This document shows positions 8,678-17,420 of a stretch of DNA of 64,000 nucleotides, piece by piece. Both the position numbers and the translations under genes were made by a program. The notes under the pieces are model-generated. The model did no database searches. It saw only the letters and a list, made by a program, of their open reading frames with translations, and was not told the origin of the DNA. The first letter of the stretch is position 1. Each line of letters opens with the position of its first letter. Source of the DNA: Prosthecobacter sp. (lineage in GTDB: Bacteria > Verrucomicrobiota > Verrucomicrobiia > Verrucomicrobiales > Verrucomicrobiaceae). Location of the stretch: assembly GCF_014879935.1 (NCBI RefSeq), contig NZ_JACSRD010000124.1, positions 1 to 64,000 on the forward strand, given 5' to 3'.

Positions 8678-9919
8678 TCAGATCGTCGCCAGAAAATCGA
8701 GCAGTTGCTGCATCTGCTGCTGGTTCAGCTTCAGGTAGCGCTCCTTCGCGGCCTTCGCCTCGCCATCGTGCGCACGGATCGCCTCGTCCACCGTCTGCGC
8801 ACGGCCATCATGCAGATACGGGGCGCTGGCTCGCAGGCCCCAGAGAGGAGCGGTCTTCATCTCCCGCACATCCGCCGGTCCCTGGGCGATGCCGTCTCCC
8901 AGGGAGCCCATGTCATGCAGCAGCAGGTCGGAGAACAGCCACACCTCCTTGTTCCGCAACGCGGGCGAACGATGCGGCCCCGTGATCATCACCGGCACAT
9001 GGCAGATCGCGCAGCCGGTGTTTTGAAACACATTGCGTCCTGCCGCCGCGGAAGGTGTCGGCGTCAGCCTCGGCGGCGGTGCCAGCCAGCGCATGTAGGC
9101 CTCCACGCGGTCGATGTCCGCCACGCCGTTCGCATCGGGCACGTCCTCGGGATCAGCCACAGTGTCATACTGGCTGAGAAGCTGCGCATCGCCATTGGGA
9201 GCGTTTTCCACCGGGAAAAGCCGGTTGGTGATGCCCATCTCATTGAGATAGGCGTCTCCGGCAAAGGACAGCAGCGTGGCCTGCTGAGCCTTCCAGCCAA
9301 AACGGCCGATCAGCGTCCTGCCCGTGGCCGCATCCGCCACGCGCGCCACTTTTCCCATCACACCATCGACAGGACGCCGCCGCTCGTTGCGCAGGATCTG
9401 CGCATCCGGGATCGCCTCGATCAATCCCAGGCCGAACAACGGCGTGGAGTTGCGCTGCGCCACGACATTGGCCTCCGGCGGCACCACCTCATGCAGCACG
9501 GCGTTGATCTCATGATCCTGCTGCAATGAACCGCCGAGTGAGGCGAGCGGATTGAAAACACCGTTCTCGATGCGGCCGAAACGCGTCACATTGATCTCGC
9601 TGCCACCACCCGTGACGGGCGCTGAGTGGCAGGTGGCGCAGGATTCGCGGTTGAAGATCGGGCCGAGGCCGGCTTCCTCCGTCTCGCTGTCCTCGAAGTC
9701 CTCCTTGCCGTCGAGGAACTCCTCAAGCTCACGCCGGTTCAGTCCGGGCAGCGGATCGCCTAGCTTCGGCCGCATCGCATTGGGCGGATGCTTCATGGGA
9801 GGCGGCGCATGCTGGGGACGATGCGCCGGATGCTTGTTCGGAGCCTGCGCCGCCGCCTGCGGCCCGAAGGCCGCTGCGAGCGCAAGTGTGATGACGGGTG
9901 CCAGGTGTGTCGCTTTCAT
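8678..9919 (-). CDS. periplasmic di-heme cytochrome c oxidoreductase (DUF1111)
   Basis: 413 residues from the ATG at 9919, where a signal peptide begins (KATHLAPVITLALAAAFG, cut after AAAQA). A histidine/proline-rich linker follows. Two c-type heme sites are present: CATCH at residues 94-98 and CAICH at 303-307. The family signatures LGLIEAIPD, WKAQQATL and APLWGLRASAPYLHDGR are those of the DUF1111 di-heme oxidoreductases, sometimes called thiol oxidoreductases. It is likely a periplasmic electron-transfer protein; the substrate is unknown. A longer reading to 9958 would put 13 polar residues ahead of the signal peptide and is less likely. Confidence 0.88.
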   Translation of the reverse strand: MKATHLAPVITLALAAAFGPQAAAQAPNKHPAHRPQHAPPPMKHPPNAMRPKLGDPLPGLNRRELEEFLDGKEDFEDSETEEAGLGPIFNRESCATCHSAPVTGGGSEINVTRFGRIENGVFNPLASLGGSLQQDHEINAVLHEVVPPEANVVAQRNSTPLFGLGLIEAIPDAQILRNERRRPVDGVMGKVARVADAATGRTLIGRFGWKAQQATLLSFAGDAYLNEMGITNRLFPVENAPNGDAQLLSQYDTVADPEDVPDANGVADIDRVEAYMRWLAPPPRLTPTPSAAAGRNVFQNTGCAICHVPVMITGPHRSPALRNKEVWLFSDLLLHDMGSLGDGIAQGPADVREMKTAPLWGLRASAPYLHDGRAQTVDEAIRAHDGEAKAAKERYLKLNQQQMQQLLDFLATI

Positions 9920-10027
9920 ATCATGTTGGATCTGGTTTGCGACCACGCCCGTGCGCATGATCGGATTACGCCGGGAAAGGCTTTCCGCCGCGATTCGTTA
10001 CCCAGTTTCTGCAATCCTCCGCCACTC

Positions 10028-10387
10028 ATGACCTTCAAAATCATCATCAAATACCTTCTCAGCGCCGGCATCATCACGCTGGTGAGCGAAACCGTGAAGC
10101 GCAGCGACAAGGCGGGCGCGCTGCTGGCCGCGCTGCCGTTTGTCAGCATCATCACGCTGTTCTGGGTGCACTTTGAGAGCGCTCCGGACGTGCGGGCGCA
10201 GAAGACCGCCGACCACATGTGGTACATCTTCTGGTATGTGCTGCCCACGCTGCCGATGTTCCTGCTCTTCCCCGCCTTCCAGCGCTGGTGGGGCTTCTAC
10301 GGCGCCCTCGGCGCCAGCGCCGTGCTCACGATCGGCCTCTTCGCCATGCTGAGGGCGGTGAGCGCCCGCTTTGGGTTGATGCTGTGA
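10028..10387 (+). CDS. small integral membrane protein, DUF3147-like
   Basis: 119 residues with about four hydrophobic helices. The motif SETVKRSDKAGALLAALP after the first helix and the pairing of short helices resemble the DUF3147 family, whose function is unknown. The ATG at 10028 opens directly on a membrane segment (FKIIIKYLLSAGIITLV); readings further upstream run over the promoter side of the cytochrome gene. The downstream oxidoreductase begins 26 bases after its stop, so the two may be co-transcribed. Confidence 0.75.
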   Translation: MTFKIIIKYLLSAGIITLVSETVKRSDKAGALLAALPFVSIITLFWVHFESAPDVRAQKTADHMWYIFWYVLPTLPMFLLFPAFQRWWGFYGALGASAVLTIGLFAMLRAVSARFGLML

Positions 10388-10413
10388 ACGAACCGCTCTA
10401 TCCACAAGCCACC

Positions 10414-11517
10414 ATGACCACCACTCACTGCCGCTGGGGCATCCTCGGCGCCGCCTTCATCGCACGCAAAAACTGGCAGGCCATCCGCGACGCTGGAAAC
10501 GCCACGCTCGTCGCCGTCGCCAGCCGTGATCTCGCCCGTGCGCACAGCTTCATCGCCGAATGCCAGGCCAGCGCACCGCATGCGACCGTGCCCGAAGCGA
10601 TGGACAACTACGATGCCCTGCTCGCCCGCACGGACATCGACGCCGTTTACATCCCGCTGCCGACCGGACTGCGCAAAGAGTGGGTCATCCGTGCCGCAGA
10701 AGCTGGAAAGCATGTCCTGGTCGAAAAACCCGTCGGGGTGAACGCCGAGGACGTGTCGGAGATCATCGCCGCCTGTGAGAAACATCGCGTGCAGTTCATG
10801 GACGGCGTCATGTTCATGCACGGCAGCCGGTTGAAACGCCTGCGTGAGGTGGTGGACCGCGATGTGGGCAAAATCCGCCACATTGCGACGCAGTTCAGCT
10901 TTCTGAGCGATGAAGAATTCCAGCGCACCAACATCCGCGCGCATGGCACGCTCGAACCGCTCGGCTGCCTCGGCGATCTCGGCTGGTATTGCCTGCGCTT
11001 CACGCTTTGGGCCATGAACTACGCCGTTCCCGCTCAAGTCACGGGCCGCATCCTCGCCGAAACCCGGCAGACAGCCGATTCGCCGCCCGTTCCGCTCGAA
11101 TTCACCGGCACGCTCACGTATGCCGATGGAGCCAGCGCCTCATTCTACTGCTCCTTCACCACCACAAACGCCCAGTGGGCTGTGGTCAGCGGTTCCAAGG
11201 GCCTGCTTCAGCTTTCCGACTTCGTCCTGCCCTTCTCCGGCCCTCAAACGCGCTTCAGCCTCACGCGCCCGAATTTCGTCGTCGATGGCTGCCGGGCGGA
11301 CATGCATGAAGGCTGTGCGGTCGAAACGCTCGACGAACCCAGCAACAACGCCCCTGGCTCGCAGGAGTGCGGTCTCTTCCGCACCTTCTCAGAACTCGTG
11401 CTCTCCGGCAAAATCGACCCCCATTGGCCGCGGATCAGCCTGCTGACGCAACGCGTGCTGGACGCCTGCCTGCAATCCGCAAATCAGGGCTCGAAAGTCA
11501 TCGACCTGGGGGCCTGA
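10414..11517 (+). CDS. Gfo/Idh/MocA family NAD(P)-dependent oxidoreductase
   Basis: 367 residues. The N-terminal Rossmann fold starts at WGILGAAFIARKNW, and the conserved VEKPVGVN motif holds the catalytic-site lysine. The C-terminal alpha/beta domain carries GCLGDLGWYCLRF, typical of the dihydrodiol dehydrogenase/D-xylose dehydrogenase-like branch. It probably oxidises or reduces a sugar or cyclitol at the hydroxyl carbon. The ATG at 10414 was chosen because the Rossmann strand follows eight residues later. Its stop codon abuts the stop of the convergent sugar isomerase-like gene at 11517/11518. Confidence 0.88.
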   Translation: MTTTHCRWGILGAAFIARKNWQAIRDAGNATLVAVASRDLARAHSFIAECQASAPHATVPEAMDNYDALLARTDIDAVYIPLPTGLRKEWVIRAAEAGKHVLVEKPVGVNAEDVSEIIAACEKHRVQFMDGVMFMHGSRLKRLREVVDRDVGKIRHIATQFSFLSDEEFQRTNIRAHGTLEPLGCLGDLGWYCLRFTLWAMNYAVPAQVTGRILAETRQTADSPPVPLEFTGTLTYADGASASFYCSFTTTNAQWAVVSGSKGLLQLSDFVLPFSGPQTRFSLTRPNFVVDGCRADMHEGCAVETLDEPSNNAPGSQECGLFRTFSELVLSGKIDPHWPRISLLTQRVLDACLQSANQGSKVIDLGA

Positions 11518-12363
11518 TCAAAGATCCAGCACCTTGTCCATGCGCTTCGCGACATCGGCCAGGTAGTCCCAGTCCCCCGCCTTCACCTCTGCGGCAGCCC
11601 AGCCGGAGAAATTGATCTTCGCGAGTTCCGCACGCACGCCGGGCCAGTTGATGCTGCCTTCGCCGAGCGGCTTGTCGAAGCCCTTGCGCATGCCTTCCTG
11701 CATCGCCTTGTCGAGGTCGTACTCCTTCACTTCCAGCTTCATGCTGCGTTTGCCCAGGATCTCCACCCAGTGCTCCGCCACACCCCAGCGCATCTGGTTG
11801 CCGATGTCGAGATGCACGCCCACCCACGGGCTGCCCACCTCGTCAATGAACCGTGCCATGTCATAGGCGCTGATGAGAAAGGTGTTCCAGACGTTCTCGA
11901 TCAGCATCTTGATCTGCTGCTTCTCCGCATGCGCCGCCGCCGCTTTCATGCGTGCGACGGATTCACTCCAGGTCTTTTGCAGCGACTGCTCCTGCGGATA
12001 GGCCAGCACCACGAGCATGGAGTCACCACCGAGCTTCTTCGTGAGGTCCACACCTGTTTCGAGCCCTTCCGCACGCCCGCCCACGGTGCCGTCGATGATC
12101 AAGCCGCTCTCCTTGCTCGCCGCGATCCATTCGTCCGCGTTTTTGTCGCTCACCTGGCCGATCAGGCTCGGTTCGATGCCGTCAAAGCCGCAGGCCCGCA
12201 GTTTCTTGAAGGCCTCGACCAGCGTCATGTCCTTCGCCGCCTTCTGTGCCATGCCCCACTTGAGTGATTTGCGAATTTTGCCCGTGAACTGGCCAGCGCG
12301 GGCTTGCGCAGCAGGAATGGCGGCCAGAGCGGCGGCGGAACGAAGAAAAGAGCGTCGGTTCAT
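11518..12363 (-). CDS. Tat-exported sugar phosphate isomerase/epimerase-like protein
   Basis: 281 residues. The N-terminus NRRSFLRSAAALAAIPAAQARAG is a twin-arginine signal. The rest is a TIM barrel of the xylose isomerase-like/AP endonuclease family 2 type, with metal-site patterns GFDGIEPS, LIENVWNTFL and GVHLDIGNQMRWG. Such proteins in Planctomycetota and Verrucomicrobiota often sit near Gfo/Idh/MocA enzymes, as here, and are thought to act on sugars in the periplasm. The exact reaction cannot be told. The start at 12363 was set by the Tat signal. Confidence 0.85.
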   Translation of the reverse strand: MNRRSFLRSAAALAAIPAAQARAGQFTGKIRKSLKWGMAQKAAKDMTLVEAFKKLRACGFDGIEPSLIGQVSDKNADEWIAASKESGLIIDGTVGGRAEGLETGVDLTKKLGGDSMLVVLAYPQEQSLQKTWSESVARMKAAAAHAEKQQIKMLIENVWNTFLISAYDMARFIDEVGSPWVGVHLDIGNQMRWGVAEHWVEILGKRSMKLEVKEYDLDKAMQEGMRKGFDKPLGEGSINWPGVRAELAKINFSGWAAAEVKAGDWDYLADVAKRMDKVLDL

Positions 12364-12457
12364 GAAGGGCAGCTTGGCAAAGACCACACAGCAGTGTCGA
12401 GCTTAAACGCGATTCGCTGCCAACCTTGAACACACCTCCCCTGTGCGGCATGTTTTC

Positions 12458-13972
12458 ATGATGAACCGCCGCCGCCTCCTGCAATCCGCCGCCGTCGCCC
12501 TCTGTCCAGCGGCCTGCCATGAGAAAACCGCCACGCCACCGGCCGCAGCCACGCCTCCGCCACCCGCCGATCCCGCAGCCTTTGCGTCTCTGACCGAACT
12601 CACCGCCCGGATGCAGTCCGGCAAGGCCACGCCAACGACGATTCTTCAGCATTACCTGGATCGCATTCAGCGGATCGACCGCACCGGACCGAAGGTGAAC
12701 GCGATCCTCGAACTGAATCCCGACGCCAAGACAATCGCCACCGCTGCCAAATCCGGCCTGCTGCAAGGGCTGCCCGTTTTGATCAAGGACAACATCGAAA
12801 CTGCCGACGCGATGCAGACCACGGCCGGTTCGCTCGCCCTGCGTGACCACAAGCCAAAACAGGATGCGGCTCTGGTGACGCGGCTGCGTGAGGCAGGCGC
12901 GGTCATCCTTGGCAAAACGAACCTCAGCGAGTGGGCGAACATCCGCTCTCCCCGCTCCACCAGCGGCTGGAGCGCCCGTGGCGGCCTCACACGCAATCCG
13001 CACAAGCTCACGCACACCGCCAGCGGCTCCAGTTCCGGATCGGCCGCCGCCGTCGCGGCCGGACTGGCCCCGGCCGCGATCGGCACGGAGACAAACGGCT
13101 CCATCATCAGTCCCGCCAGCGCCTGTGGCATCGTCGGCTTCAAACCAACCGTCGGACGCATCAGCGGGGCTGGAATCATCCCGATCACGCACCATCAGGA
13201 CACCGCCGGGCCGATGACGCTGACTGTTCGCGATGCCGCCTTGCTCATGCAGGTGCTCTCCGGGGATTTCAAAGGCGATCTGCCTGCCGATGCGCTGAAA
13301 GGCGCCCGACTCGGCATCCTCCGTGGCCAAAGCGGCAGGCATCCACAAGTCCTCGGCCTTTTTGAGGCCATGCTGCAAAAGCTCCGCGATGCCGGAGCCG
13401 TCATCATCGACTCCGTGGCCCTCCCGAACGCACGACAGATCGGCGGTCTGGCCTGGAAGTCGCTGCTGGTCGAATTGCGGACCGATTTGAACGCCTACCT
13501 CGAACAACGCGGCGGCGACGTGCGCTCGCTCTCCGACCTGATCAACTTCAATCAAAAGCATCGCGACACCGAGATGCCGCATTTCGGCCAGGAAACCTTC
13601 GAGCAGGCCGAGGCTCTCGGCGCACCGGAGGTCATCGCCGCCGCTCAGGAGGTGCGCAAAGAGGCCACACGGCTGGCCGGGCCGGAGGGCATCGACGCCG
13701 CTTTAAAGGAGCACAAGCTCGACGCCCTCATCTGCCCCACCAACGATCCCGCCGGGGTGATCGACCTCGCCAAGGGCGATGTGGATGTGCGCGTCCTCAC
13801 CACGCCCGCCGCAGTGGCCGGTTATCCGCACCTCACCGTGCCCATGGGCTTCGTGGACGGCCTGCCCGTCGGTTTCTCCTTCATCGGAACCGCCCGTGAC
13901 GACGAACGCATCCTCGCGCTCGGTCACGCCTTCGAGCAGATCACGCGCGCCCGGATTTCACCGGCGCTTTGA
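12458..13972 (+). CDS. exported amidase (amidase signature family)
   Basis: About 504 residues. The N-terminus MNRRRLLQSAAVALCPAAC looks like an export signal, possibly Tat, with a weak lipobox (PAAC). A proline/alanine linker follows. The amidase signature core is complete: the catalytic lysine in LPVLIKDNIETAD, the cis-serine in GSSSGSAAAVAAGLAP and the nucleophile serine in TETNGSIISPASACG, then GFKPTVGR. Homologues hydrolyse amides (from nitrile-derived amides to aminoacyl amides), so the substrate is open. ATGs at 12458 and 12461 and a GTG at 12443 are alternatives. It is divergent from the sugar isomerase-like gene. Confidence 0.88.
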   Translation: MMNRRRLLQSAAVALCPAACHEKTATPPAAATPPPPADPAAFASLTELTARMQSGKATPTTILQHYLDRIQRIDRTGPKVNAILELNPDAKTIATAAKSGLLQGLPVLIKDNIETADAMQTTAGSLALRDHKPKQDAALVTRLREAGAVILGKTNLSEWANIRSPRSTSGWSARGGLTRNPHKLTHTASGSSSGSAAAVAAGLAPAAIGTETNGSIISPASACGIVGFKPTVGRISGAGIIPITHHQDTAGPMTLTVRDAALLMQVLSGDFKGDLPADALKGARLGILRGQSGRHPQVLGLFEAMLQKLRDAGAVIIDSVALPNARQIGGLAWKSLLVELRTDLNAYLEQRGGDVRSLSDLINFNQKHRDTEMPHFGQETFEQAEALGAPEVIAAAQEVRKEATRLAGPEGIDAALKEHKLDALICPTNDPAGVIDLAKGDVDVRVLTTPAAVAGYPHLTVPMGFVDGLPVGFSFIGTARDDERILALGHAFEQITRARISPAL

Positions 13973-14059
13973 TCGATTCGACATTGCAGAAGCATTCATG
14001 TTTTTGGCATATTGCGTGTGTCAAAGGAGAAGGTTTGATAAAAGCATTTCAATCCAGTC

Positions 14060-16147
14060 ATGAATGACGATCTGCGAACGCTCATTGATACCTCCCGGTG
14101 GTGCCAGGCATCGGTAAACGCGTTCAAACCCCTTCTACCGCCGGACGACGGGGAACTCGATGCCTTGGTGGAGGAAATCGTGGCAGATGGAGACGGGATG
14201 GGCTTTCACTTTGTCGTCATCGCAGCCATCTCCGCCGGCCGGGTGGTGCAGGCGCGTCATCTGGAGAAGGGGGCGGTCTTTTTCTCTCATGACTGCTTTT
14301 TGGGCAACTGCGCCTGGCATATGCAGGGGGAGGTGGCAGCGCATCTCGTGCGTGCTTCTGGCAGCACCTCCATGATGCACCAACACCGGGCGATGGCGCT
14401 CATGATCGCCGCCGCCTGGAGCCGGGAAATGAAACCAGAGTCTCCCCTGCCGGAGGATCTGGTGCCGCAGGCCCGATTGCTGGCGCGCACGAAGAACCTG
14501 ACGTCCGATCAGTGGTCCTACATTCTCGCCATGACGGCGGTGATCGCGGATGGGCATCTCACCGACCTCGTGGTCAGCCAGTGCGGCATCAAGACTTCAC
14601 GCGACGAAGTCCTCCTGCGCGGGCTGAAGCTGGCGGAGACCCTTCTGGCCATGTATCGAAAGCCGCCGTCTGAGCATGTGCCGGAGGAGCCGCCACGACA
14701 CATCTCATCGGGCGGCCCCACCCGCCGGGCGGTGGCCCGCGTTGGCCGGAATGACCCCTGCCCGTGCGGCAGCGGAAAGAAGTACAAAAAGTGCTGTCAC
14801 GACAAAGACCAGGAGCGGCTGCATTTTTCCACCTCCGTGGCCGGAAAGACGCACGCGGAGCTGCGCCATGAAATGGAGGCGCATGTGACCCTGGAGCGGT
14901 TGGAAAAAATGCGCCCCTACGAGCTGGCGCACATGGATCCGTGCAAGCTGCCACGAAAGCTGCTGCCCCCCTTTTTGCTGCTGCTGGGCGCGGTCTATGA
15001 GTTTGAAGCGCTCGCCTCGGCCTTTGAGCGTGTGGAACTGGGGAATGACCTGGAAAAATCATGGGACGCAGGCACCCTCTATGCCGGGATGAAGGGCCGC
15101 GCGGACATCGTGCGCCGTCTTGTGCGGGCCCGTTACCGCGAAGACGAACCACCACCAGCACCAGAGGAGCTGTCGATGCGTGTGCGACTCGCGCTGGCCC
15201 AGGATGACCCGGCGGAATTTCTGCGCACATTGGAGGCCGTGGCAAAGGAGGCGGCAACCTCGACTGACCACACGCTGCTGATGGACACGGGCTATGCAGC
15301 CCTTTTCTCGCCCTACAAAGCGCTGGGCATCCTCATCGCTCGCGGACTGCTGCCGCTGGTGCGCAAACGGGACACAGTGGCCCTCTTTGATGAGATCCTG
15401 CGCGCGCGAGACCTGCTGAACATCAGCGCCGACGACCCCTACGGCGACATCATCGAAAAACGCTTCACTGAGGAGGTGGTGGACACCGGAAAAGACGCCG
15501 AGGAACTGCGCAAAGCGCGGACTTTGCTCGAAAGCAAAGCACGCGAGGTGCGGGAACTCAAAGAGGCCCGCGAGGTGGCGATGCGGCGGCTGCGATTGAT
15601 GGAGAAGAACCACCTGCGCGAAGAGAAATCCGAGCAAGCTCGTCAACAAGCACCTCAGGAGAGCGAGGAACTACGAAACCTGCGTCAGAAAGTTCAGGCG
15701 ATGAAGTCCGACCTGCACGCCCGCAACAACGAGCGTGCCGAACTGCGTCGCAAACTCGGCGAGACCTATTCGGAACTCCATGCTCTGCGCGGGCAGGCCG
15801 CGCCATCTCCTGCTGCTTTGGACACAGAGGACGCGCTGCTCGGGGAGGAAGTTTCACACACCCAGCCGCTGCGTTTGCTGGAGTTCCCGAAGAAGTTTCA
15901 TGACACGCTCTCCAGCCTTCCACGGCAGGTCGCACGCGGTGCGCTGGAACTGCTGGGCCGCCTTGCTGGCGGAGAGCCTGCCGCCTTCTCCGGCGTGGTC
16001 CGTCTCAAAGCTTTGCCAGATACCCTGCGGGCACGCATCGGCATTGATCACCGCCTGCTTTTCCGCCTGCTGCCGGACTGCGTTCAGGTCGTCGATCTCA
16101 TCAACCGGCGTGATTTGGAGAAGCGCATCAAGTCCCTCGGCGGGTGA
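14060..16147 (+). CDS. SEC-C zinc-motif protein with coiled coil and RelE-like C-terminus
   Basis: 695 residues in several parts. Residues 1 to about 215 are helical with no family I recognise. A SEC-C metal-binding motif follows at about 229-247 ([19 protein letters not shown]), the zinc motif also found at the end of SecA. Residues 260-470 are helical. A long charged coiled coil spans about 474-580. The last 90 residues (about 604-695) look like a RelE/ParE-type fold: a helical [11 protein letters not shown] start, [21 protein letters not shown], then [17 protein letters not shown]. No antitoxin gene is adjacent. The 3' end overlaps the convergent araC-type gene by 20 bases. The overall function is unknown. 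Confidence 0.8.
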   Translation: MNDDLRTLIDTSRWCQASVNAFKPLLPPDDGELDALVEEIVADGDGMGFHFVVIAAISAGRVVQARHLEKGAVFFSHDCFLGNCAWHMQGEVAAHLVRASGSTSMMHQHRAMALMIAAAWSREMKPESPLPEDLVPQARLLARTKNLTSDQWSYILAMTAVIADGHLTDLVVSQCGIKTSRDEVLLRGLKLAETLLAMYRKPPSEHVPEEPPRHISSGGPTRRAVARVGRNDPCPCGSGKKYKKCCHDKDQERLHFSTSVAGKTHAELRHEMEAHVTLERLEKMRPYELAHMDPCKLPRKLLPPFLLLLGAVYEFEALASAFERVELGNDLEKSWDAGTLYAGMKGRADIVRRLVRARYREDEPPPAPEELSMRVRLALAQDDPAEFLRTLEAVAKEAATSTDHTLLMDTGYAALFSPYKALGILIARGLLPLVRKRDTVALFDEILRARDLLNISADDPYGDIIEKRFTEEVVDTGKDAEELRKARTLLESKAREVRELKEAREVAMRRLRLMEKNHLREEKSEQARQQAPQESEELRNLRQKVQAMKSDLHARNNERAELRRKLGETYSELHALRGQAAPSPAALDTEDALLGEEVSHTQPLRLLEFPKKFHDTLSSLPRQVARGALELLGRLAGGEPAAFSGVVRLKALPDTLRARIGIDHRLLFRLLPDCVQVVDLINRRDLEKRIKSLGG

Positions 16148-16889
16148 TTTTCGGCATCCGGCTCTGCCTTCTGTAGGCGGCGGGCGTCATTCCCATGATG
16201 CGGCGGAAGCACCGCGTGAAATGCGCGTGGTCGAAAAAGCCCAGCTCCACCGCCAGCGCCGCCACCGTGTCCTCGGTTTCCGCCAGACGACGGCATGCGG
16301 CCTCGACACGCACGCGCAGCAGGTATTGCCGCGCGGAGGTGCCAAAGACACGACGAAAACTGCGGTCGAACTGGCTTTGCGACAGGCCGCACTCGCGCGC
16401 CATCGCGGCGCTCGTCAGCGACGCCTCCGGCCGCTGATGCATCTGCTCGATCACCCGCGCGAATCGTGCCTCGCCGCTGCTCCGGCTGCGCACCCGCTCC
16501 AGCGGACGGCTGAAACCGGCCACGCCGATGATCTCGCCCGCCGCGTTGCGCAGCGGCAGTTTGCTCGTCATCACCAGACGCGGTGACCCCTCGGCCTCCG
16601 GGGCGCTTTCGACGCAGTTCACCGCCGGTCTGCCACTGCGCATGACCGCCTCGTCGGCCTTCTGATATTCGCTGGCACGCCGGCGCGGAAAGAAATCGTG
16701 GTCTGTCTTGCCGATCGCATCCTTTTCACGCTTCACACCGCAGTATTCGCAGCCGCGATGATTCAGGGCCATGAACCTGCCCTGCCGGTCCTTGATGAAG
16801 AAGGACATGTCCGGAAGCAGATCAAACAGCCGCACCAGCTCGGAGCCGCGCAACTGACGTAGAAAGGCCTGGGGTGAAATCGCCGCCAT
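16128..16889 (-). CDS. PAS-AraC family transcriptional regulator
   Basis: 253 residues. An N-terminal PAS domain (about 15-130) has the pattern [19 protein letters not shown] and later [15 protein letters not shown]-terminal AraC/XylS double helix-turn-helix follows (about 150-250), with LFQ-like turns and [20 protein letters not shown]. The start at 16889 precedes the PAS domain by about 15 residues. It is transcribed away from the small gene at 16923 and the cytochrome gene at 17421, and so may control them. It is one of three proteins of the same design in the window. Confidence 0.87.
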   Translation of the reverse strand: MAAISPQAFLRQLRGSELVRLFDLLPDMSFFIKDRQGRFMALNHRGCEYCGVKREKDAIGKTDHDFFPRRRASEYQKADEAVMRSGRPAVNCVESAPEAEGSPRLVMTSKLPLRNAAGEIIGVAGFSRPLERVRSRSSGEARFARVIEQMHQRPEASLTSAAMARECGLSQSQFDRSFRRVFGTSARQYLLRVRVEAACRRLAETEDTVAALAVELGFFDHAHFTRCFRRIMGMTPAAYRRQSRMPKITRRGT

Positions 16890-16922
16890 GAGGGGCCGAA
16901 TTTACACAAGGAAGGCACCCGC

Positions 16923-17324
16923 ATGCAAGACAGCATGAGCCACGCAGGCGTATCCTCAGGCATGCAAACCTTCGTCCCTTCCCTCATCCAACGGCGTGCC
17001 AGCCTCCGGCGAATCGCCGGCAGCCTGCAGCGCGGTCACACCCGCGATCTGCACCGGCTGGACGCCCTGCTCGGCGATCCGGAGCTGGTTGCCTCGATGG
17101 ATGATGTCGAATTGAAGGCCCTGTTCCTCGTCGTGAAGCATCATCGCCCGGAACTGGCGCTCATGCTGCTCACTCATGTGCGGACGGTGGAAGAGCGACG
17201 CAGCCTGGGCAGTTGCCTGGCCGCCATCTGGAGCCGGATCGATATCAATGCGGCCTGGCGGGCCATTTCTGCCAGCAGCCTGCCCAAAGCCGAGCGCCTC
17301 GCCCTCCACAGCGCGATGGTTTGA
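16923..17324 (+). CDS. hypothetical protein
   Basis: 133 residues, mostly helical, rich in leucine and arginine, with no family I recognise. The start could also be the ATG at 16962 (QTFVPSLIQRRASL). It sits 33 bases from a divergent PAS-AraC regulator and 96 bases ahead of the DUF1549 gene. Because the strand opposite is also open for a long way, coding potential is uncertain; the lack of an alternative gene here and the good leucine/charge pattern favour a real gene. Confidence 0.45.
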   Translation: MQDSMSHAGVSSGMQTFVPSLIQRRASLRRIAGSLQRGHTRDLHRLDALLGDPELVASMDDVELKALFLVVKHHRPELALMLLTHVRTVEERRSLGSCLAAIWSRIDINAAWRAISASSLPKAERLALHSAMV

Positions 17325-17420
17325 TGACAACATCCGCACCAACGAGCGCCAATTCGGTCGCAACATTCTCTGTCCAAAGCCCGTAGGCACAAACATACCG
17401 GCCCCCGGCACTTTCATACC

